28,386 nucleotides of DNA, taken from the NCBI GenBank assembly GCA_017471085.1, contig JAFUWW010000005.1:1-28386 (forward strand). The letters run 5' to 3'. This stretch comes from Bacteroidales bacterium (GTDB lineage: Bacteria > Bacteroidota > Bacteroidia > Bacteroidales > UBA932). Made by a program: the position numbers and the translations under genes. How positions within the stretch are numbered: position 1 is the stretch's first letter; each line of letters starts with the position of its first letter. The notes under the pieces were generated by a model. The model saw only the letters and a list, made by a program, of their open reading frames with translations. It had not been told where the DNA came from and searched no databases. Below, in pieces: positions 7,423-15,261 of this stretch.

Positions 7423-7434
7423 CAAAAAAATGCG

Positions 7435-7442
7435 TATTTTTG
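7435..7442 (+). promoter_or_regulatory. -7 box (TATTTTTG) of the thioredoxin-fold lipoprotein gene, 4 nt from the ATG
   Basis: TATTTTTG fits TAnnTTTG and is followed by CGTC and the ATG at 7447. As with its divergent partner, the predicted start site falls on the start codon. Confidence 0.7.
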
Positions 7443-7446
7443 CGTC

Positions 7447-8403
7447 ATGAAAAAGACTGTCTGCATCGTGCTCGCCGCCGCTGCCCTCGTATCCTGCGGC
7501 GGCAGGGCTGCAAAAAATACCGTACAGCCCGCCAGACGGGCATTTCCGTCCGTGGAAATCCCTGCCATGCTCACGGACGGGGGAGAACGGCTGGATTATA
7601 TCCTGCGTCATTTCTGGGACCGGTTCACCGATACCACCACCCTGTATCTGTGCGACTCCCTCACGGTCAACGGGGCGTCCCTGGAAGATGCAGAGTCCCA
7701 GATGGGGCTCTATGCCACCTTGCTGCAGCAGGCCTCTCCCCAGCTTGGAAAGGCTTCTGTCTCAGCCTTTTTCGACAGGGCGGAAACCTTCGGCCTCCGC
7801 TATCCCGGCTCCAATGTGTTCCAGACGCTTTCCGAGTGGTCGCGGAAGTATTTCTACGACCCCAATTCGCCCGTCCGGAACGAGGATTTCTATGGCGTTT
7901 ATGTGGCCAGGTTAGCGGCCTCCCCCCTCACGGAAGACAGCCTCAAGCCCGGTTACCGGTACGAAGCTGCTCTTTGTGCGCTCAATCCTGTCGGCAGCGT
8001 CGCCACGGATTTTGCATTTACGGACACCGCCGGAAAAATCCGCACCCTGCACGGAATCAAGGCCGATTGGACCCTCCTCATTTTCGGTCATCCGGACTGC
8101 AACGCCTGCCGGGAGCTGACGCAGATCATGGAATCCAGCAGCGCCATATCGGAGAGGATCGCGTCCGGGGAACTCAAGGTGGTGGATATCTTCATCGACC
8201 CGGAAATCGAGGAATGGAAGGCCGGAAAAGCCAATTATCCCGCCACCTGGATCTGCGGATACGACCATACGTTCCAGATCCGGGAAAACCGTCTCTACCA
8301 CGTGCGCGGCATTCCGTCGCTGTACCTGCTGGACGCCGACAAAAAAATACTCCTGAAGGATGCCCCTCAGGAGATTGTACTGGACATGCTGGAAGCCCTT
8401 TAA
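7447..8403 (+). CDS. DUF5106 / TlpA-like thioredoxin-fold lipoprotein
   Basis: The 318-aa product has a lipoprotein signal ending LVSC (lipobox) within the first 20 residues. Residues ~35-180 are a helical region resembling the DUF5106 domain that precedes many Bacteroidota TlpA-type thioredoxins. Residues ~185-318 form the thioredoxin fold: FGHPDCNACREL gives a CxxC pair (Cys218/Cys221), and RGIPSLYLLD carries the expected cis-proline. It is probably a periplasmic thiol-disulfide oxidoreductase anchored to a membrane; the partner is unknown. ATG 7447 is chosen because the signal peptide starts there and the -7 box lies just before it. Its TAA stop overlaps the stop of galM on the other strand within TTAA (8400-8403). 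Confidence 0.85.
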   Translation: MKKTVCIVLAAAALVSCGGRAAKNTVQPARRAFPSVEIPAMLTDGGERLDYILRHFWDRFTDTTTLYLCDSLTVNGASLEDAESQMGLYATLLQQASPQLGKASVSAFFDRAETFGLRYPGSNVFQTLSEWSRKYFYDPNSPVRNEDFYGVYVARLAASPLTEDSLKPGYRYEAALCALNPVGSVATDFAFTDTAGKIRTLHGIKADWTLLIFGHPDCNACRELTQIMESSSAISERIASGELKVVDIFIDPEIEEWKAGKANYPATWICGYDHTFQIRENRLYHVRGIPSLYLLDADKKILLKDAPQEIVLDMLEAL

Positions 8404-9443
8404 TCAAAGACCCAGATGATGGCCTCTTCATAGACTTCTCCCGGTCTGAGCACCGTGGAGGGGAAGTCCGGCCTGTTGGGCGAATCCGGGCATTTCTGGC
8501 ATTCGATGGCCACGGCGTCATAGTCTTCATAAGACTTTCCGGTTTTGCCTTCCGGGCAGCCCTTGAGCCAGTTTCCGGTGTATACCTGCACGGCAGGCTG
8601 GGTGGTGAGCACCTCCAGGTGGCGTTTGGAAACATCGCCCCAGAGTTCGGCAGCCGTGGTCAGCTGGCCGGGCATGGCGCCGTCGATGAGGAAGCAGTTG
8701 TCATAACCCTTTCCGTATTTGAGGGCGGGGAAATCGGCCCCGATGTCCTGGCCGATGGTTTTGGCTTCTACGAAGTCCATGGGCGTTCCGGCCACGTCGG
8801 CGGGTTCGCCTTCGGGAATCAGGGTGCTGTCGGTGGGCAGCCACTGCGAAGCGTTCAGTTCCAGTTTATGGTTGAGCACGCTGCCGGACCCGTCGCCGTT
8901 GAGGTTGAAATAGACATGGTTGGTAAGGTTGACCACCGTGGGGGCGTCCGTTTCCGCCGTCAGGATGAGTTTGAGGGAATTGTCCTCTCCCCAGGTGTAG
9001 TGGGCGATGACTTTCAGGTTGCCCGGATAGCCGGCCTCGCCGTCTTCTGCGAAGTACATGAACTCTACGGAATCACCCTCTATACGGCTGTCCCACACTT
9101 GGTTCTGGAAGCCCTGGGGGCCGCCGTGAAGGTGGTTGGGACCGTTGTTTATCGGTAAGGTGTACTCTTTCCCGTCCAGGGTGAACCTGCCCTTGCAGAT
9201 GCGGTTGGCGAACCGTCCGGGCACCTTGCCGGCGCAGGGACCGTCGCCGAAATAGTCCAGGGGATTCTTGTAGCCCAGCACCACGTCGGCCAGGTTCCCT
9301 TCCTTGTCCGGCACTACGATGGAGACGATGGCCGCTCCTACGCTGCCCAGCTGTACATAGGCGCCGGAAGCGTTTTTAAGGGTATACAGGAAAATCTCTT
9401 TTCCGTTGGGTGAAGTTCCCCAAAGTTCCTTTTTGATATCCAT
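8400..9443 (-). CDS. galM: aldose 1-epimerase (mutarotase)
   Basis: The 347-aa product interconverts the alpha and beta anomers of galactose and glucose and supplies alpha-galactose to galactokinase. Family landmarks are [12 protein letters not shown] (sugar-binding Arg), NHLHGG (first His), [10 protein letters not shown] (second His) and, near the end, [12 protein letters not shown], whose Glu is the general base. No signal peptide is present, so it is cytoplasmic. Length is normal. The start at 9443 gives [14 protein letters not shown] and lies 28 nt downstream of a -7 box on the same strand. It is divergent from thyA and convergent with the lipoprotein gene. It is not in an operon with galK here. 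Confidence 0.94.
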   Translation of the reverse strand: MDIKKELWGTSPNGKEIFLYTLKNASGAYVQLGSVGAAIVSIVVPDKEGNLADVVLGYKNPLDYFGDGPCAGKVPGRFANRICKGRFTLDGKEYTLPINNGPNHLHGGPQGFQNQVWDSRIEGDSVEFMYFAEDGEAGYPGNLKVIAHYTWGEDNSLKLILTAETDAPTVVNLTNHVYFNLNGDGSGSVLNHKLELNASQWLPTDSTLIPEGEPADVAGTPMDFVEAKTIGQDIGADFPALKYGKGYDNCFLIDGAMPGQLTTAAELWGDVSKRHLEVLTTQPAVQVYTGNWLKGCPEGKTGKSYEDYDAVAIECQKCPDSPNRPDFPSTVLRPGEVYEEAIIWVFD

Positions 9444-9471
9444 ATCTTTGTGTTTTTGTGTTTCCTTTTCA

Positions 9472-9479
9472 CAAATATA
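9472..9479 (-). promoter_or_regulatory. -7 box (TATATTTG) of galM
   Basis: On the minus strand TATATTTG fits TAnnTTTG, with 28 nt to the galM ATG. It lies 14 bp from the thyA box facing the other way, so the two genes share one compact divergent control region. Confidence 0.75.
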
Positions 9480-9493
9480 GCAAATTTTATTTG

Positions 9494-9501
9494 TACATTT
9501 G
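9494..9501 (+). promoter_or_regulatory. -7 box (TACATTTG) of thyA, 5 nt from the ATG
   Basis: TACATTTG fits TAnnTTTG and is followed by CAACC and the thyA ATG at 9507. The thyA start is secure because the protein aligns with E. coli from its first residues and the catalytic Cys has the same number, so a leaderless thyA message is predicted. Confidence 0.75.
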
Positions 9502-9506
9502 CAACC

Positions 9507-10301
9507 ATGCAACAGTACCTGGACCTTCTCAAACACATCCGCACCCATGGTGTCATGAAGGAAGACCGCACGGGCACGGGCACGCAGAGCGTGTTCGGCT
9601 ACCAGATGCGTTTCAACCTTCAGGAGGGATTCCCCCTGCTCACCACCAAGAAGGTGCACCTGAAATCCATCATCTACGAACTGCTCTGGTTCCTGGCAGG
9701 GGATACCAATATAAAATATCTCCGGGACAACGGCGTCACCATCTGGGATGAATGGGCCGATGAAAATGGAAATCTGGGGCCGGTCTACGGTCATCAGTGG
9801 CGCAGCTGGCCCACTCCGGACGGAGGGGTAATCGACCAGATTTCGATGGTTATCGACCAAATTCGCCACAATCCCAACTCCAGAAGGATGCTTGTGACCG
9901 CCTGGAACCCCGCCGATGTGGATAAAATGGCCCTTCCTCCCTGCCACTGCCTGTTCCAGTTCTACGTGGCCGGCGGCAAGCTGTCGTGCCAGTTGTACCA
10001 GCGCAGCGCCGACGTATTCCTGGGCGTCCCTTTCAACATCGCCTCCTATGCCCTCCTCACCATGATGATCGCCCAGGTCACCGGTCTGGAACCCGGAGAG
10101 TTCGTACATACCACCGGCGATACCCACCTTTACAAGAACCATTTCGACCAGGTGGCCCTCCAGCTTTCCCGCCAGCCGCGTCCGCTCCCCACCATGCGGC
10201 TGAATCCGGACGTGAAGTCCATCTTCGGTTTCCGGTACGAAGACTTCACCCTGGAAGGATACGACCCCTGGCCTGCCATCAAAGCCCCTGTAGCCGTTTA
10301 A
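9507..10301 (+). CDS. thyA: thymidylate synthase
   Basis: The 264-aa product converts dUMP to dTMP with methylene-tetrahydrofolate, releasing dihydrofolate. Length equals that of the E. coli enzyme, and the catalytic Cys is residue 146 in [11 protein letters not shown], the same number. Other hallmarks: [15 protein letters not shown] near the N-terminus (dUMP phosphate Arg), [41 protein letters not shown] and [12 protein letters not shown]. The start at 9507 matches the family start. It lies 4 nt before folA, which regenerates the folate it oxidises, so the pair forms a functional operon. There are no unusual replacements. Confidence 0.97.
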   Translation: MQQYLDLLKHIRTHGVMKEDRTGTGTQSVFGYQMRFNLQEGFPLLTTKKVHLKSIIYELLWFLAGDTNIKYLRDNGVTIWDEWADENGNLGPVYGHQWRSWPTPDGGVIDQISMVIDQIRHNPNSRRMLVTAWNPADVDKMALPPCHCLFQFYVAGGKLSCQLYQRSADVFLGVPFNIASYALLTMMIAQVTGLEPGEFVHTTGDTHLYKNHFDQVALQLSRQPRPLPTMRLNPDVKSIFGFRYEDFTLEGYDPWPAIKAPVAV

Positions 10302-10305
10302 GCCT

Positions 10306-10809
10306 ATGGAAAAATGCCTGATAGTCGCCATTGCCGACAACAACGCAATCGGCCGCAAGAACCAGCTCCTGTGGAGCCTTCCGGGAGACATGAAGTACTT
10401 CCGTGAAACTACTTCCGGAAATGCCGTCATCATGGGATGGATGACCTACCAGTCCATCGGCCGTCCCCTTCCCAAGCGGAAGAATATTGTGATTTCGCTG
10501 TTTCCCTGGCCGGAAGCGCCTGAAAACGTGACGGTTGTAAAGAGCCTGGAAGAGGCGTTCGCCGCTGCCGGGGAAGGTGCCGCCCCGGACGCCAAAGCGT
10601 TTGTCATCGGAGGTGCCTATACCTATGCAGAGGCAATGGAAGTGGTTGACACGCTTTATATTACACACGTTCAGGATGCCCCGCAGGACGCCGACGCCTT
10701 CTTCCCCGCCATCGACCCGGACATCTGGAAGGCGGCATCCAGGAGCGTGGTCCAGACCGACCCGGCCACCGGCATCCGGTACCAGTTTGTGGTATACCGC
10801 CGCAAATAA
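10306..10809 (+). CDS. folA: dihydrofolate reductase with altered cofactor-site residues
   Basis: The 167-aa product reduces dihydrofolate to tetrahydrofolate and follows thyA by 4 nt. The fold landmarks are clear: AIGRKNQLLWSLPGD with the catalytic Asp (E. coli Asp27), VIMG, SIGRPLPKRKNIVIS with the folate-binding Arg (E. coli Arg57), VIGGAYTY and LYITHV. Three positions that hold the 2'-phosphate of NADPH in E. coli differ: Arg44 is Trp, His45 is Met (MGWMT in place of MGRHT) and Ser64 is Leu (NIVISLF). Pro21 is Leu as well. The enzyme is probably functional, since catalytic residues and length are kept, but its cofactor preference may differ from the norm. Confidence 0.93.
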   Translation: MEKCLIVAIADNNAIGRKNQLLWSLPGDMKYFRETTSGNAVIMGWMTYQSIGRPLPKRKNIVISLFPWPEAPENVTVVKSLEEAFAAAGEGAAPDAKAFVIGGAYTYAEAMEVVDTLYITHVQDAPQDADAFFPAIDPDIWKAASRSVVQTDPATGIRYQFVVYRRK

Positions 10810-10830
10810 TTGATTTTCAAAACGAACTTG

Positions 10831-12192
10831 ATGACTGGAAAGCGTGAAAACTTTGGCAGCCGGGCGGCTGTCATCATGGCCATGGCAGGCTCTGCCATCG
10901 GCCTGGGCAACATTTGGCGGTTCCCCTATCTGGTGGGCCAGAACGGCGGCGCGGCCTTCATTTTCATCTATATTTTCTTCACGCTGATCATCTCCCTCCC
11001 CATTTTCCTGGCGGAGTCGGCCATCGGAAGGCGCAGCGGGACCAACAGCCGGGCGGCCATCGCTTCGCTCATCCCCGGGCGGGCAGGGCGTCTGCTGGGG
11101 CTGCTTACGGTCATCACCCCCCTCTGGATCGTCTCCTACTATTCCGTGGTGGGCGGCTGGTCGCTGGAATACCTGCTGCAGGCCTGCAAGCTGGAGTTTA
11201 TCCATACTTCTCCGGAGCAGCTGACCGGGTCGTTCGACGTGTTTATCGCCCGTACCTGGGCTCCGGTGGCCTGCCACCTGGTTTTCCTGCTGGTTACGGT
11301 GGTGATTGTGGCGCTGGGCGTGAAGGGCGGCATCGAGAAATTCAGCAAAATCTGCATTCCGCTGTTGTTCCTGCTCATCGTGCTCATCACAGTCTATTCC
11401 CTGTCGCTGCCCGGCGCTTCCAAAGGGGTCGAATACCTCGTGAAGCCGGACTTTTCCAAGGTGACGGGGCACACGTTCCTGGATGCCCTGGGGCAGTCTT
11501 TCTATTCGCTGTCGCTGGGAATGGGCATCATTCTCACCTATTCGTCTTATGTGAGCAGGGACGAGAACCTGCTGGTGGCCGGAGCGGGCACTTCCATCTG
11601 TGACCTGCTGTTCGCCTATCTGGCGGGTTTTGCCATCATGCCGGCCGTCTTTGCCGCCGGAATCGCCCCTGGAAGTGGCCCCGGCCTCATTTTCGACACC
11701 ATTCCGTACATTTTTTCCCAGATGGGGCAGCAGATGCCGGTGCTCAGTTCCGTGGCTGCCGTCCTGTTCTTCCTCACCATCCTGTTCGCCGCCCTCACTT
11801 CTTCCATTTCCCTCGTCGAGGTGGGTGTGGCCTATCTCACGGAGACCCTGAAGATCAGCCGGGCCAAGGCCTGTTTCTGGCTGTTCCTGCTCTGCGGGGG
11901 GCTGGGTGTGCTGGCCTCCCTGTCGTTCGGGCCGCTGTCCGGCGTCAAACTGTTCAATCTGTCCCTGTTCGACTTTGCCGACAGCTTCGCTTCCAATGTG
12001 CTGCTGGTGGCCGGCGGGGTGCTCTCCGTTATCCTCGCGGGTTGGGTGATGCCCAAGAAAGAAGTCTTTGCAGAACTCACCAACAGGGGAACCAAGCCGC
12101 TCAATGTTAAATTGTTCCCGGTGGTCTATTTTCTCCTCCGGTATGTGGCTCCCCTCGGTATCGGAGCCATGATCATCTCTCTTGTACTATGA
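10831..12192 (+). CDS. Na+-dependent transporter, NSS family (first of a tandem pair)
   Basis: The 453-aa product is a polytopic inner-membrane protein with about 11-12 hydrophobic segments of the neurotransmitter:sodium symporter family (LeuT/MhsT type). The TM1 signature GSAIGLGNIWRFPYLVGQ, which shapes the Na+ and substrate sites, is intact, and NGGAAF and VSYYSVVGGWSLEY follow as expected. The start ATG at 10831 is preferred over an in-frame TTG at 10810 because it begins just before the conserved RENFGSRAAVIMAM region; it lies 21 nt after folA. The substrate cannot be told; bacterial members carry amino acids. It overlaps the second copy by 4 nt (ATGA). Confidence 0.92.
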   Translation: MTGKRENFGSRAAVIMAMAGSAIGLGNIWRFPYLVGQNGGAAFIFIYIFFTLIISLPIFLAESAIGRRSGTNSRAAIASLIPGRAGRLLGLLTVITPLWIVSYYSVVGGWSLEYLLQACKLEFIHTSPEQLTGSFDVFIARTWAPVACHLVFLLVTVVIVALGVKGGIEKFSKICIPLLFLLIVLITVYSLSLPGASKGVEYLVKPDFSKVTGHTFLDALGQSFYSLSLGMGIILTYSSYVSRDENLLVAGAGTSICDLLFAYLAGFAIMPAVFAAGIAPGSGPGLIFDTIPYIFSQMGQQMPVLSSVAAVLFFLTILFAALTSSISLVEVGVAYLTETLKISRAKACFWLFLLCGGLGVLASLSFGPLSGVKLFNLSLFDFADSFASNVLLVAGGVLSVILAGWVMPKKEVFAELTNRGTKPLNVKLFPVVYFLLRYVAPLGIGAMIISLVL

Positions 12193-13544
12193 AACAGCGG
12201 GAAAGTTTCGGCAGCCGTGCGGCGGTGATCATGGCCATGGCGGGCTCTGCCATCGGCCTGGGGAATATCTGGCGGTTTCCTTACATCCTTGGCCAGTATG
12301 GCGGGGCGGCTTTCATCCTGCTTTATGTCGCGGCCAGCCTGCTGGTTGCCGTCCCTATCTTCTATGCCGAGTCGGTCATCGGCCGCAGAAGCCGCTCCAA
12401 TGCCTATGGCGCCCTGCGGAAACTGGCTCCCGGCACCCGCTGGCACTGGGCGGGCATCCTCACCATCCTGTCACCCCTGCTCATTCTCAGCTATTACTCC
12501 GTGGTGGGCGGCTGGTCGGTCCAGTACCTGTTCAAGTCCCTTTCCTTCGACTTCACCACAGCGGCTCCGGAGGCCGTTTCCGGTTTCTTCGGAACCTTTA
12601 TTTCCTCCACCTGGCAGCCGCTCCTTTCCCATACCGTTTTCCTGGCCATGGTGGCCGGCATCGTCCTGGGAGGCGTCAAGAAGGGCATCGAGAAGTTCTC
12701 CAACATCGCCATGCCGGTGCTGTTCATCCTCATCGTGGCCCTGATCGTTTATTCCCTCACGCTTCCGGGCTCCGCGAAGGGCGTTTCCTACCTGCTCAAG
12801 CCGGATTTCTCCAAGCTCAATGCCGATGCCGGCGCGGCGGCGCTGGGACAGGCCTTTTTCTCCCTGTCGCTGGGCGTAGGCACCATCCTCACGTATGCCT
12901 CCTATGTGAAGAAGGAGGAAAATCTCATCATTTCCGGCCTCGGAACAGCGGTTTCGGACCTGGTGTTCGCCATGATGGCGGGCTTCGCGGTGATCCCGGC
13001 GGTATTCGCCGCAGGCATCGAACCCGGTGCGGGTCCCGGCCTGGTGTTTGAGACCCTGCCGTTCATTTTCAATCAGATGGCGGCGCAGGCGCCGGTGTTC
13101 AGTTCCCTCGTGTCCGTCATCTTCTTCGTGGCCATCCTCGCGGCTGCGCTCACATCGGCCATTTCCATGCTGGAGGTGGGCGTGGCGTTCCTGACGGAGG
13201 AAAAGGGCATGAAAAGGGTCCCCGCCACCCTTCTGCTGGCGTTTTTCACCTGGCTGGTGGGCATCCTGTGCAGCCTCTCCTTCGGGCCGATGAGCGGGGT
13301 CCGTCTCCTGGGACTCACCTTCTTCGACTTCGTAGACCACCTCTGCTCCGACTGGCTCATGCCCATAGGAGGCCTGGTGTTCACCCTTTTCGTAGGCTGG
13401 AAAATGCCCAGGGCCGATGTGCACGACGAACTCACCAACGGTGGAACCTGCAACCGCATCCTTTACCGGATTTTCTATTTTTTGATCCGCTACGTGGCCC
13501 CCGTGGGCATCGTGACCGTTTTTCTGACCAATCTTTTCTTGTAG
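12189..13544 (+). CDS. Na+-dependent transporter, NSS family (second of a tandem pair)
   Basis: The 451-aa product is a paralogue of the transporter before it, similar along its whole length. RESFGSRAAVIMAMAGSAIG at the N-terminus is nearly the same as in the first copy, and both end with a region reading RYVAP. The TM1 motif GLGNIWRFPY is intact. The ATG at 12189 overlaps the stop of the first copy (ATGA), so translation is probably coupled. The pair looks like an old tandem duplication that has diverged, most visibly in the extracellular loop around residues 115-140. Two coexisting copies suggest different substrates or affinities. A strong hairpin follows at 13552-13578. Confidence 0.92.
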   Translation: MKQRESFGSRAAVIMAMAGSAIGLGNIWRFPYILGQYGGAAFILLYVAASLLVAVPIFYAESVIGRRSRSNAYGALRKLAPGTRWHWAGILTILSPLLILSYYSVVGGWSVQYLFKSLSFDFTTAAPEAVSGFFGTFISSTWQPLLSHTVFLAMVAGIVLGGVKKGIEKFSNIAMPVLFILIVALIVYSLTLPGSAKGVSYLLKPDFSKLNADAGAAALGQAFFSLSLGVGTILTYASYVKKEENLIISGLGTAVSDLVFAMMAGFAVIPAVFAAGIEPGAGPGLVFETLPFIFNQMAAQAPVFSSLVSVIFFVAILAAALTSAISMLEVGVAFLTEEKGMKRVPATLLLAFFTWLVGILCSLSFGPMSGVRLLGLTFFDFVDHLCSDWLMPIGGLVFTLFVGWKMPRADVHDELTNGGTCNRILYRIFYFLIRYVAPVGIVTVFLTNLFL

Positions 13545-13551
13545 TTTTTCC

Positions 13552-13578
13552 GGTTTTTTCCTAATTTTGGGAAAAACC
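13552..13578. repeat. 10-bp hairpin with the GH43 promoter box in its loop
   Basis: GGTTTTTTCC (13552-13561) pairs with GGGAAAAACC (13569-13578) over ten positions with one G-T mismatch, leaving a 7-nt loop TAATTTT. The loop plus the first G of the right arm is the -7 box TAATTTTG of the GH43 gene. It starts 8 nt after the stop of the transporter operon and may be its terminator, but the T-rich run lies in the stem, not after it. Confidence 0.5.
13562..13569 (+). promoter_or_regulatory. -7 box (TAATTTTG) of the GH43 gene
   Basis: TAATTTTG fits TAnnTTTG, with 16 nt to the ATG at 13586. It lies in the loop of the hairpin at 13552-13578. Confidence 0.7.
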
Positions 13579-13585
13579 AGTTACC

Positions 13586-15214
13586 ATGAGAAGAAGTCTG
13601 CTTACTCTTGTCGCTTTGTTTTCCGGACTGGCCGCCCTGGCGCAGCCTGCCGGTGCACCCCGCGAAGTCACCATCGCCGGATATACCCTTTCCATCGACC
13701 AGTATCTGAAATATCTCGGCCTGCCGGAAGACGACGGCTTCCGCCCTTCCGCCTGGGGAGACCAGGGCAACGGCACCTATATCAACCCCATCCTCTGTGC
13801 CGATTATTCCGACCCGGACGCCATCCGTGTGGGAGACCGTTACTACATGGTAGCCAGTGACTTCCACTTCACCGGCATGCAGCTGCTCACCTCGGAGGAC
13901 CTGGTGAACTGGCGCTTTGTCACGCAAATCTACCGCCGGTTCGACTATCCCGGCTGGGAAGAGAACATGCACTACGGAAACGGCTCCTGGGCCCCTTCCA
14001 TCCGCTATCACGACGGAACGTTCTATGTCTTTTTCTGCACGCCCAAAGAGGGGCTTTTCATGACATCGGCCCCGGCTCCGGAAGGTCCCTGGTCCAAACT
14101 GCTGCTGGTGCATGAAGGCGCCGGCTGGGAAGATCCGTGCCCCTTCTGGGACGAGGACGGCCAGGCCTATCTGGGCCACAGCCTGGTGGGCGCCGGCCCC
14201 ATCATCCTCCACAAGATGTCCGCGGACGGAACACGCCTGCTGGACGAAGGAGTGGAGGTGTACCGCGGTCCCGTGGCCGAGGGAACCAAGATCCACAAAT
14301 GGAACGGCCGCTACTACATGAGCATCCCCGAAGGCGGCGTAGGCCAGGGCAACCAGGTGATCCTGCGCTCTTCCAGCCTCTACGGCCCGTACGACAAGAA
14401 GGTGGTGCTGGAGAAAGGCTCCACCCGGATCAACGGCCCCCATCAGGGCGCCATCGTCGACGCCCCGGACAGCAGCTGGTGGTTCCTCCACTTCCAGCAG
14501 ACCCCGGTCCTTGGCCGCGTCGTGCACCTTCAGCCCATGCAATGGGAAGACGACTGGCCGGTGATCGGCGTGGACATCGACCGGAACGGCGTGGGTGAAC
14601 CCGTGTATGCGTGGGAAATGCCCGCCAATGCCGGAAAGCCTTGCAAGCCAGCTTCTTCCGACACCTTCTCCGGCACAGCGCTGAGCCCTCAGTGGCAGTT
14701 CAACCACAACCCGGTGGACGAGGCCTGGTCGCTGGCCGAAAAGCCCGGATACCTCACCCTCCACGCCCTCAAGGCCGATGCCTTCGTCCTGGCAAGGAAT
14801 ACCGTAACGCAGAAACTCATGGGCTATGCCGGCACCGTAACCGCCACCCTGGACCTTTCCGCCATGCAGGAAGGCCAGCGCTGCGGAGTGGCCGCCATGG
14901 GCATGATGAACTACGTGCTGGGCATCCGCCAGGAGGGAGGAAAGAAGGTCCTGTACATGGAGGGCCCGGACGGAAAAGATCTCCTCACCCAGCCCTGGAA
15001 GGGTTCCAGGGCCGTCCTCGGCTTCAGCTACGATGCCCGGGAGCAGACTTTCCAGTTCCGCTGCAGCGCCGACGGCAAGTCGTTCAGGACGATAGGGGAC
15101 CCGTTCATCACCCTGTTCGGCAACTGGAAGGGCGCCCGTCCCGCCATCTTCACCTACAACACGCTCAAGGACGGCGGCCGGCTGTTTGTAGACCGCTTCG
15201 ACTATGTAGAGTAA
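13586..15214 (+). CDS. glycoside hydrolase family 43 (xylosidase/arabinofuranosidase type)
   Basis: The 542-aa product has a signal peptide (MRRSLLTLVALFSGLAALAQ) and is periplasmic or secreted. The five-bladed propeller of GH43 begins at NPILCADYSDPDAIRVGDRY, with Asp76 as catalytic base, Asp183 (WEDPCPF) as the residue that tunes the acid, and Glu232 (AEGTKIHKWNGRYY) as general acid. After about residue 355 a second, beta-rich domain of ~185 residues follows, as in xylosidase-type GH43 enzymes. The expected action is release of xylose or arabinose from side chains of plant or dietary glycans. No SusC/SusD pair or other carbohydrate enzyme lies next to it, so it is not in a typical utilization locus. 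The exact bond cannot be told. Confidence 0.9.
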   Translation: MRRSLLTLVALFSGLAALAQPAGAPREVTIAGYTLSIDQYLKYLGLPEDDGFRPSAWGDQGNGTYINPILCADYSDPDAIRVGDRYYMVASDFHFTGMQLLTSEDLVNWRFVTQIYRRFDYPGWEENMHYGNGSWAPSIRYHDGTFYVFFCTPKEGLFMTSAPAPEGPWSKLLLVHEGAGWEDPCPFWDEDGQAYLGHSLVGAGPIILHKMSADGTRLLDEGVEVYRGPVAEGTKIHKWNGRYYMSIPEGGVGQGNQVILRSSSLYGPYDKKVVLEKGSTRINGPHQGAIVDAPDSSWWFLHFQQTPVLGRVVHLQPMQWEDDWPVIGVDIDRNGVGEPVYAWEMPANAGKPCKPASSDTFSGTALSPQWQFNHNPVDEAWSLAEKPGYLTLHALKADAFVLARNTVTQKLMGYAGTVTATLDLSAMQEGQRCGVAAMGMMNYVLGIRQEGGKKVLYMEGPDGKDLLTQPWKGSRAVLGFSYDAREQTFQFRCSADGKSFRTIGDPFITLFGNWKGARPAIFTYNTLKDGGRLFVDRFDYVE

Positions 15215-15231
15215 TATCCAACATTTTTTCG

Positions 15232-15239
15232 TAAATTTG
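15232..15239 (+). promoter_or_regulatory. -7 box (TAAATTTG) of the mutS operon
   Basis: TAAATTTG fits TAnnTTTG, with 22 nt to the mutS ATG at 15262. It is the only such box seen ahead of the three overlapping genes mutS, glycosyltransferase and yfhO-like. Confidence 0.75.
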
Positions 15240-15261
15240 CCCTGATTCAAAAAGATGGATT

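Noticed and set aside
5346..9158. A 1270-codon open frame on the plus strand
   Set aside because: It runs antisense to the envelope-protein gene, through the lipoprotein gene in another frame and into galM, all of which have clear families. Long antisense frames are common in GC-rich coding DNA, and its sequence resembles no protein.
10810..10830. TTG at 10810 as start of the first transporter
   Set aside because: It follows the folA stop directly and would add seven residues before the conserved region; ATG 10831 fits the paralogue start better.
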